Positions 15,357 to 21,426 of a stretch of DNA of 21,426 nt are shown here, in pieces. A program made the translations under genes and the position numbers. The notes below the pieces were generated by a model. It had not been told where the DNA came from, did no database searches, and was given only the letters and a program-made list of their open reading frames with translations. The stretch is from Legionellales bacterium (GTDB taxonomy: Bacteria; Pseudomonadota; Gammaproteobacteria; Legionellales; Legionellaceae): NCBI GenBank assembly GCA_003489505.1, contig DNMA01000204.1:1-21426 (forward strand), read 5' to 3'. How positions within the stretch are numbered: the first letter of the stretch is position 1; every line of letters starts with the position of its first letter.

Positions 15357-15452
15357 ATTTGTTCTTCTTGTTAAAAGGTTAAATCATATTATATGATGGA
15401 TGAGAATAATATGACCTAAATATCTAATTGTTGCAATCATTAGGAGTATAAA
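15357..15452. promoter_or_regulatory. Divergent control region between icmWX and icmV-dotA
   Basis: This 96-bp region must drive both operons. It contains a perfect palindrome, ATCATAT-T-ATATGAT, at 15383-15397. Next to it is a tandem GTTAAA at 15370-15375 and 15378-15383 with an 8-bp period. The period does not match the published CpxR box (GTAAA repeated every 10 bp) or the Coxiella PmrA box (TTAA repeated every 11 bp), so I do not assign a regulator. TAATAT at 15407-15412 could be a -10 for icmV, without a clear -35. The icmV ribosome binding site is GGAG at 15443-15446, six bases before the ATG. Confidence 0.55.
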
Positions 15453-15884
15453 ATGTTTAAATGGGTTGGAAAAGTTTTTCGTTACAAGGATTGGGCAGAT
15501 TGGGACCGCAGTAAAAGTTTTATTGCCTATTTTAGGGAATTATTTGAGAGATTTTTTACGCTTAAAAAGCTGGATAAAAAAAAGCCTGCTCAGTTTAAAG
15601 AAGTGGTGGAACGCTATCATTTAAGCGATGATGATTTAAATGCAAAGATTAAATTTTTAAAATTAAATATCGCCTGTTTTCTGAGCGCATTTTTAGGCAT
15701 TTTTTCATATGGGTTGTTTCATTTATATGAAGCTAATTTTTTTATTGCTTTGGTAATTTTTTGTATTAGTTTAATTGCATTTTCCTTGACCTTTAGATAT
15801 CATTTTTATCTCACACTGATTCAAAATAAACGTTTGAACTGCACTCTCAAGGATTGGTTTAAACTGACTTTTAAAAGGGAGTAG
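15453..15884 (+). CDS. icmV: Dot/Icm type IVB secretion membrane protein IcmV
   Basis: IcmV is a small inner-membrane component of the Dot/Icm apparatus. The 143-residue protein has a basic cytosolic N-terminus (VFRYKDWADWDRSK, like the RGWFDWDR of Legionella IcmV), a YHLSDDDLNAKI segment and two closely spaced transmembrane helices (about 71-88 and 93-110). It then has FRYHFYLTLIQNKRLNCTLKDWF, which matches the Legionella C-terminal pattern FRYHF...C-T-x-x-x-W-F. The length and the position before dotA agree. The gene ends in TAG and its 3' end carries the ribosome binding site for dotA. Confidence 0.95.
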   Translation: MFKWVGKVFRYKDWADWDRSKSFIAYFRELFERFFTLKKLDKKKPAQFKEVVERYHLSDDDLNAKIKFLKLNIACFLSAFLGIFSYGLFHLYEANFFIALVIFCISLIAFSLTFRYHFYLTLIQNKRLNCTLKDWFKLTFKRE

Positions 15885-15886
15885 TT

Positions 15887-18811
15887 TTGTTTTTACGCTT
15901 ATTTTTACTGTTTCTATTTGTAAGCCAAGTTGCTGCACAACAGATTCCTCTTACCAACGCACTTTCATTTGCCCCCCCGCCTACTGACCGCTCAATACAA
16001 TTTTTAAGTAATATATTTGGAGTGGTCGATGGGGTTTTAGCAGGTACCGGTAGCCAAATTTTTGGAAACATGATGAGTATTTTTAATGCGGCTGTTTTGG
16101 CATTAGGGAGCATTGTCATCATGTATACCTTAATGATTGGCACAATGAATACAGCGCATGAGGGAGAGTTTCTAGGTCGAAAATGGTCATCGGTTTGGAT
16201 ACCTCTGCGTTGCAGTGCAGGAATGGTTTTAATTATTCCCAAAGCATCTGGCTACTGCATCATGCAAGTTTTTATGATGTGGGTTGTGGTTCAAGGCGTG
16301 GGAGCCGCTGACAGAATTTGGAATACGGCATTAGAGTATTTAAATCGCGGGGGAAAAATTGTTCAAACACAAATGGGGTCGCAACAAATCCTGCATGCTA
16401 TTGTTGCTAAGCAAGACCCAACATTTATCGGCGCTTCTGCTATATTGACAGGTCAAGTTTGCATGGCAGGCACCCAAAAAGCTTTAGAAAATGCACGAGA
16501 TAAATATTTAAATTGGGCGAATGAACATCAAATGGGACCGTGTTATGAACCTACCGATGTCAATTGGAAAATGTTTTGTGAAAATCCTGTACCCAATTTC
16601 TTGGATAGCATTAATCCTATTTTATTTCAAAAATCAAAAGAGGGTTGGCTTAAAGCGAGCACATATCATTTGCCGATGCCAAATTTTGATGCACAATCCA
16701 TACCGGCTATTTACACTAAAATGAATGGGATGTGCGGTGCGATTCATTGGAATGATGTCACTAATTTAAGCCTTGAACAGAGTCAGTTAAAAAATTTAAT
16801 GTTTACTGATGAACAAATTGAATCATTTGGTATGAGTCGTGCAATCGCCATAGCACAAATTTATGATAACTTAAGGATTGTCAGCTCTGCCATCATTGAA
16901 AATAACCCTAAAATTTCTTCCAATCCCAGTATTGCAAATTCAGCCTCAACTTCTGCCAATTTACAATTTGGTGTTGCACAAAATGATTTGGGAGAAACTT
17001 GCCATGAGTATCAGGAAGCTGCATTGTGTAGCTTTTGGCAGACGGCAAAGGATAGACCTCAAGCAGGGGTTTTATTTTCTGGAAACGAGTTTTTAAATAG
17101 TATTGCAGCATATGAAGGCTTGATGATGCCTATTATCAATATGGCTCATGAAATTAAAAATGAAGATAAGTTTAAAAAGGTTAGAAATTTTATCGGCCAG
17201 ACTAAGCAATCGGGTTGGATGTTTGCAGGAGCATATTTCTTTAACTTGGTTAATTTAACAGGGCCTGTGAGTAAGGTAAGTCTGACTAAAGATTTAAATT
17301 CAGGCATGGATGGCAGTCAATTTTATCAAATTCAGCATTGTCAAAGCCATCAGCATTCAAGCCCAGGGGAGCTTTGTTGGTTTTTAGAGCCTATCATTTC
17401 ACAAAGACAAGATGATCTAAGAATTCTTGAGATGATTCAAGGTGCAGGTGCAAAAGGTGGGGATTTAGATTGTAAAGAAACTTTATCTTTTTCGTCCCCT
17501 GGTGCTTTTCAGGTCAGTCAAGGATATATTCAGCCTCAGGGTGCTTTTTCTGATGGGGCATGTTCCTCAACAGTATTAGGCCTTATTGGTAACAGCTACT
17601 TTTTTCATCTGCCAAGCCAGGCAGGTTTAAATCAAATGACATTACCTGATTTCCCCATGATGTTTGCTAAAGTCATGCCGCCAGTTGATTTTAAGGAACA
17701 AAATGCCCCTTGTTTAAATAAAGTTGAGTTTGCAGGAATAAAGTGGTGTACCGGTAATTTCTTTTCTGGAGGCTTGAGCTGGTTTTTTCAACAAGTTGTC
17801 GGTACTGCCATACAAACCATCAATAGCTTGATGGGATTGGCGGTGAATATATTGATTGTGGTTCCTTTGAAAGTTTGTGTGTGGCCACAAATGCAATATG
17901 CTATGCAGGTATTATCTAATTTATCCAATAATCCTATTGTGGATTTAGCGAATATGGGAGCAAGTTTTATACAATCGACCTTGTATTCTTATTTGGGGAC
18001 ATTGGCGGTGAGTGGTTTAGGTTCTTTTCCAATGATGGGTAGTGTGATTTTAATTTTATTGGCATTCTTGGGGCCCTTATACACGGCTTGGTTATCCTAT
18101 TTTGTATCGATAGGTTTTACCACCTGTTATTATATTCCTCTATTGCCTTACTTGATATTTACCTTTGGCGTCATTGCTTGGCTTTTCACGGTCATTGAAG
18201 CCATGGTTGCTGCTCCTATTATGGCTTTGGGTGTAACAACTCCCGAGGGTGAGGGAATTTTAGGTAAAGGAGAGCATGGTGTTTTATTACTCGTGAATGT
18301 CTTTTTAAGGCCTTCGATGATGGTGATTGGTTTTATCACAGCAATCGCTTTGACTTATATCTGTATTTGGGTATTAAATGCGGGATTTGATATTGCAGCT
18401 GGATTTTTAAAAGTCCAATCTAGTGAAGTGGCGAAAGCTGGAATGGGATATGATAATATTTATGGTATTCAATGGGGAGATTTTCCTTTTGCACAATTAC
18501 TAGGTTGTATGTTTTATGTGGTGATTTATATCGGCTTGTATTTAACGATTATTCAAAAGTCATTTACTTTAATTTTTTTATTACCAGATAAAGTACTACG
18601 CTGGATTGGTGGGCATCCAGAAACCATTGGCAGTGAAACGCAACAATGGTTTCAAGAAGGGGCACAAAAATTAGATCATTTTGGTCAGATGACTGATAAA
18701 GGTATTACCAGTGGATTAGGCGATATTTCAAAAAAAATTGGTGATGTAGTGATGCCTAAAGCCAATACACAAAATCAATCCTTACCCAATGCGGGAGTGG
18801 GTAGTCTTTAA
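15887..18811 (+). CDS. dotA: Dot/Icm type IVB secretion protein DotA, copy 1
   Basis: DotA is a large polytopic inner-membrane protein essential for Dot/Icm effector export; in Legionella it is also released as ring-shaped oligomers. This 974-residue copy (Legionella about 1050) has a signal peptide (1 to about 17, VAAQ). Membrane helices at about 66-86 and 113-140 surround the conserved MNTAHEGEFLG loop. A long Cys-rich exported region spans about 165-620. A cluster of C-terminal helices (about 625-910) includes NPIVDLANMG, PEGEGILGK (786-794) and LVNVFLRPSMM. The start is TTG at 15887: a GGGAG ribosome binding site at the end of icmV fits it, no ATG is suitably placed, and the signal peptide begins there. 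It lies 2 bp after icmV, so coupling is likely. The C-terminal tail is polar and probably cytosolic. Confidence 0.97.
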   Translation: MFLRLFLLFLFVSQVAAQQIPLTNALSFAPPPTDRSIQFLSNIFGVVDGVLAGTGSQIFGNMMSIFNAAVLALGSIVIMYTLMIGTMNTAHEGEFLGRKWSSVWIPLRCSAGMVLIIPKASGYCIMQVFMMWVVVQGVGAADRIWNTALEYLNRGGKIVQTQMGSQQILHAIVAKQDPTFIGASAILTGQVCMAGTQKALENARDKYLNWANEHQMGPCYEPTDVNWKMFCENPVPNFLDSINPILFQKSKEGWLKASTYHLPMPNFDAQSIPAIYTKMNGMCGAIHWNDVTNLSLEQSQLKNLMFTDEQIESFGMSRAIAIAQIYDNLRIVSSAIIENNPKISSNPSIANSASTSANLQFGVAQNDLGETCHEYQEAALCSFWQTAKDRPQAGVLFSGNEFLNSIAAYEGLMMPIINMAHEIKNEDKFKKVRNFIGQTKQSGWMFAGAYFFNLVNLTGPVSKVSLTKDLNSGMDGSQFYQIQHCQSHQHSSPGELCWFLEPIISQRQDDLRILEMIQGAGAKGGDLDCKETLSFSSPGAFQVSQGYIQPQGAFSDGACSSTVLGLIGNSYFFHLPSQAGLNQMTLPDFPMMFAKVMPPVDFKEQNAPCLNKVEFAGIKWCTGNFFSGGLSWFFQQVVGTAIQTINSLMGLAVNILIVVPLKVCVWPQMQYAMQVLSNLSNNPIVDLANMGASFIQSTLYSYLGTLAVSGLGSFPMMGSVILILLAFLGPLYTAWLSYFVSIGFTTCYYIPLLPYLIFTFGVIAWLFTVIEAMVAAPIMALGVTTPEGEGILGKGEHGVLLLVNVFLRPSMMVIGFITAIALTYICIWVLNAGFDIAAGFLKVQSSEVAKAGMGYDNIYGIQWGDFPFAQLLGCMFYVVIYIGLYLTIIQKSFTLIFLLPDKVLRWIGGHPETIGSETQQWFQEGAQKLDHFGQMTDKGITSGLGDISKKIGDVVMPKANTQNQSLPNAGVGSL

Positions 18812-18819
18812 AATTAAGC

Positions 18820-18848
18820 TTGGAAACTGTTAAGAACCTGATTATAAT
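18820..18848 (+). promoter_or_regulatory. Likely promoter of the second dotA copy
   Basis: TTGGAA (18820-18825) and a perfect TATAAT (18843-18848) are separated by 17 bases within the 87-bp gap between the two dotA genes. The second copy could therefore be transcribed independently as well as by read-through from icmV-dotA. No terminator is visible between the genes. Confidence 0.5.
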
Positions 18849-18898
18849 GATTAAAAAGCTGTATGAAAAGGATGTTTATCTCTTGCTAGGAGAGCACA

Positions 18899-21426
18899 AT
18901 GCCATTCATTATTGGCTACTTTTTTCTAATATTTTTTTGCAGCACCAATTTATATGCGCAGGTCCCTCTGAGTACTGCGCTATCATTAGCACCTCCTCCA
19001 TCAGATTTGTCTTTAGTTTATTTATCTATTATTTTTGGCACCATTGAAGGGGTAATATCTTCGTCTGGCAGCCAAATTTTTGGGCATATGATGTCGGTTC
19101 TTAATTTATCCGTCATGGCGCTTGGTAGTATAGTGATTATGTATACCTTGATAGTGGGTACTTTGAATACTGCGCATGAAGGAGAATTCTTAGGGAAACA
19201 TTGGTCATCAATTTGGTTGCCCGTTCGTGCAACAGTCGGGATGACTTTACTGGTACCCAAAACATCTGGCTATTGTTTGATGCAGGTATTGGTCATGTGG
19301 GTTGTAGTCCAAGGCGTTGGTGCTGCTGACAAATTATGGGCCTCAGCCCTAGATTATCTAGCAATGGGTGGCAAAATTGTACAAAACGAGCTTGATTCTG
19401 GCAAGGTGATAACGGGCGATGGGACCAGTAACCCCGCTTACAATGGCTCAGCCGTTATATTAGCGGGACAGGTTTGTGCTTACTCACTTCAAAAACAATT
19501 AGAGAGTTTACGTACTGATTATTTGAATCAAGCTAATCCCTCAGATGGCTCAGACCCAACAGGACCATGCTCATCAGGGTATCAAGTGGGTTCACTAGAT
19601 AAAACTTTATTAGAACAGTTTTGTAATAATTCTGTGCCTGACTTTTTGTCTGATATGAATGCGATTAATGTAACGAGTAAGGAAAAAAAAGCGGAAACAT
19701 GGGAAATGCCCATTCCTTATTTTGCAGATAATGCCACACCTGATGTCTATAAAAATTTGAGTGGATATTGTGGCACGGTCCTCTGGAAAAATATTCAAAC
19801 ACAATCGAATAGTAATATCAATAAAGCCACAAATAATTTAAATTTAAATGATGCTCAAGTTGATAGTATTGTTTATGCTCGAAGTATTGGTATTCAACAA
19901 ATGATTGAGTTCTTATCACCTGTTGCGCGAGGCATGGTGGATAATGACCCCCAAATTAATAAAAATTTATCATCAGGTGATGGTGCCAGCCCCTCAGCTT
20001 TTTCTCAATTTGGTGTGACGCTCAATGATAATGGGGATGTTTGTAAATCAAGAAGTTCTTGTCAAAACTGGGGTGCTGTTCCCAATTCCTCAGCCAGTGT
20101 TTTATTGGCAGGTACTGAAATGTTTAACTCTATTAATGCTTATCAGGGTGTGATGCAGCCTGTCTTGAGATTGTTAAAAAACCCCGGCAACTCTGCTGCT
20201 GATTTTATCACTCAGGCTAAAAAAGATGGCTGGTTTTTCGCTGGGGGATATTATTTTGATATGATTGTGTTGAGTGGCTCACCTGGCAGCTCAGTGATGG
20301 AAGTTGATAGCCAATCAGGTTTGGATGCTAGTAAGTTTTATCCCTCTGGCTCCAGCACTTGTCCTGGTAACGTATTATGTTCTTTTTTACCAGCTGATGA
20401 TGCTAAAGATATTCTGGATAAGACAAATAATTTAATTGAAGGGACTGCACCTAATCAATCTACAGGTGATGTATGTACAGTAGGATTGTCTTACACGTTT
20501 TCAAAATTTTATGTGCCGAGTAATGGTTATGTAAACGCGGCTAAAAATGATTCATCTTTTGGTGATATCAATTGTTCTTCAACCACTATCGGGTATATTG
20601 GGAATTCATATTTTCTAGTTACTCCTGGAGCGGTAAATGATAGTGCACCTCTTTTTCAGATGCCAGCTATTCAGTTTTTTAATTTTAAATCACCACATAC
20701 TAAAGGAATAGATCTTAAGTCCTGTAAACCGAAGATTAATTTCTTCGGGCTCATTACATTCTGTATGGGCTGGTTGTTTAATGGATTCATTGAAGCTATT
20801 ATGGTTGGCATTAGTTTTATATTGGAAGCCTTGATGGTGCTGGTTAAAGCCCTTTTTACTTTAATGATATATCCATTGTTGTATTATTTCTTCTTTCAAT
20901 TACAAAACTCATTCCTATATTTAACGGAGATGTCTCATAATCCGATTGTCAATTTAGCCAATATGGGCTCTAGTTTGATAGAAACAGCTGGTAATATCTT
21001 TTTAGGGATGTTCACCTTAAGTTTTGTGATCATTCTTAACCCCATAATGGGTGCATGGCTTCTGTTTTTTTTAGGTCTAGTCATGCCTTTGGTTTTATCC
21101 TGGGTCGGTTATTTCTTTACAATAGGTTTTTTCTGTGCTTATTACGTTCCTATTTATCCATTTATGATTTTTACTTTTGGTGCAATTGCATGGTTAATGG
21201 CCGTCGTGGAAGCAATTGTTGCTGCTCCAATTGTTGCGCTGGGAGTGATGTCACCAGAGGGTGAGGGGATATTAGGCAAAAGTGAAACAGGAATGATGAT
21301 CTTGGTCAATGTTTTCTTACGGCCATCGATGATGATCATTGGTTATGTGGTGGCAATTATGATGACCTATGTCAGTGTTTGGATTGTGAATTATCAATTT
21401 GACCATGTGGCTGGTTTTATTATCGA
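18899..21426 (+). CDS. dotA: Dot/Icm type IVB secretion protein DotA, copy 2 (3' end beyond window)
   Basis: A second DotA runs open for 842 codons to the window edge with no stop. The ATG at 18899 has a strong AGGAGA ribosome binding site (18888-18893) and starts a signal peptide ending near LYAQ (residue 21). Residues 24-162 match copy 1 closely, including GSQIFG, ALGSIVIMYTL, NTAHEGEFLG, SGYC and MWVVVQGVGAAD. The exported middle (about 165-615) is much more divergent but keeps a pattern of cysteines and short blocks (GQVC, YLN, VPDFL, GYCG). The C-terminal membrane part is again close: NPIVNLANMG, APIVALGV, PEGEGILGK (786-794, the same residue numbers as in copy 1) and LVNVFLRPSMM. By comparison, about 130 codons lie beyond the window. 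It is a full-length, apparently functional paralogue, not a fragment. Confidence 0.95.
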   Translation, partial: MPFIIGYFFLIFFCSTNLYAQVPLSTALSLAPPPSDLSLVYLSIIFGTIEGVISSSGSQIFGHMMSVLNLSVMALGSIVIMYTLIVGTLNTAHEGEFLGKHWSSIWLPVRATVGMTLLVPKTSGYCLMQVLVMWVVVQGVGAADKLWASALDYLAMGGKIVQNELDSGKVITGDGTSNPAYNGSAVILAGQVCAYSLQKQLESLRTDYLNQANPSDGSDPTGPCSSGYQVGSLDKTLLEQFCNNSVPDFLSDMNAINVTSKEKKAETWEMPIPYFADNATPDVYKNLSGYCGTVLWKNIQTQSNSNINKATNNLNLNDAQVDSIVYARSIGIQQMIEFLSPVARGMVDNDPQINKNLSSGDGASPSAFSQFGVTLNDNGDVCKSRSSCQNWGAVPNSSASVLLAGTEMFNSINAYQGVMQPVLRLLKNPGNSAADFITQAKKDGWFFAGGYYFDMIVLSGSPGSSVMEVDSQSGLDASKFYPSGSSTCPGNVLCSFLPADDAKDILDKTNNLIEGTAPNQSTGDVCTVGLSYTFSKFYVPSNGYVNAAKNDSSFGDINCSSTTIGYIGNSYFLVTPGAVNDSAPLFQMPAIQFFNFKSPHTKGIDLKSCKPKINFFGLITFCMGWLFNGFIEAIMVGISFILEALMVLVKALFTLMIYPLLYYFFFQLQNSFLYLTEMSHNPIVNLANMGSSLIETAGNIFLGMFTLSFVIILNPIMGAWLLFFLGLVMPLVLSWVGYFFTIGFFCAYYVPIYPFMIFTFGAIAWLMAVVEAIVAAPIVALGVMSPEGEGILGKSETGMMILVNVFLRPSMMIIGYVVAIMMTYVSVWIVNYQFDHVAGFII

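Noticed and set aside
15871..16242. Minus-strand open frame opposite the dotA start, with a similar one at 19018-19260
   Set aside because: The two resemble each other only because they are antisense to the conserved N-terminal coding sequence of the two dotA copies. Neither has a plausible start context.
18820..19047. 75-residue plus-strand frame between and into dotA copy 2
   Set aside because: It starts inside the promoter-like element without a ribosome binding site and runs out of frame into dotA copy 2.
1..21426. CRISPR arrays, tRNA or rRNA genes, riboswitches
   Set aside because: I saw no regularly spaced direct repeats, no cloverleaf-like sequence and no conserved RNA leader. The window is densely packed with protein genes.

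Overview
The window is an AT-rich piece of a gammaproteobacterial genome, almost certainly from the order Legionellales (Legionella, Coxiella, Berkiella and relatives). The decisive evidence is a Dot/Icm type IVB secretion cluster: icmX and icmW on the minus strand, diverging from icmV and dotA on the plus strand, the layout known from Legionella. I cannot name the species from sequence alone.

Layout: (1) Positions 1-283 hold a broken IS6-like transposase end and short inverted repeats. (2) Positions 284-3059 hold two minus-strand genes: a periplasmic Cu/Zn superoxide dismutase (sodC) and a 741-residue protein that I do not recognise as a whole. Its centre carries a His-Asp-Gln-Cys constellation typical of CE-clan cysteine proteases/acetyltransferases (Ulp/YopJ type), so it is a candidate secreted effector. 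(3) Positions 3228-5472 hold petA-petB-petC of the cytochrome bc1 complex. petA and petB are intact. petC is shortened and has an in-frame amber stop after the haem motif. (4) sspA-sspB follow at 5556-6565. (5) A tightly overlapping housekeeping operon runs from 6574 to 12134: nnr, tsaE, amiB, mutL, miaA. A small CHCC zinc-finger gene and a GT9 heptosyltransferase-like gene follow it to 13377. (6) icmX-icmW (minus) and icmV-dotA (plus) flank a 96-bp divergent control region. (7) A second, divergent dotA gene starts at 18899, with its own plausible promoter and a good ribosome binding site, and stays open to the window end.

How the parts fit: DotA is a large polytopic inner-membrane/secreted protein needed for a working Dot/Icm channel, IcmV is a small membrane partner, IcmX is periplasmic, and IcmW is a cytosolic chaperone (with IcmS) that feeds effectors to the machine. 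The 741-residue protein is a possible cargo and SodC could protect against the host oxidative burst; both are inferences from family and context. The most notable observations are the tandem dotA paralogues (conserved ends, divergent middle), the CE-clan effector candidate, the interrupted petC beside a petB with PPWY instead of PEWY, and an Nnr whose epimerase half has lost its signature motifs. All promoter, hairpin and repeat calls were made by eye.
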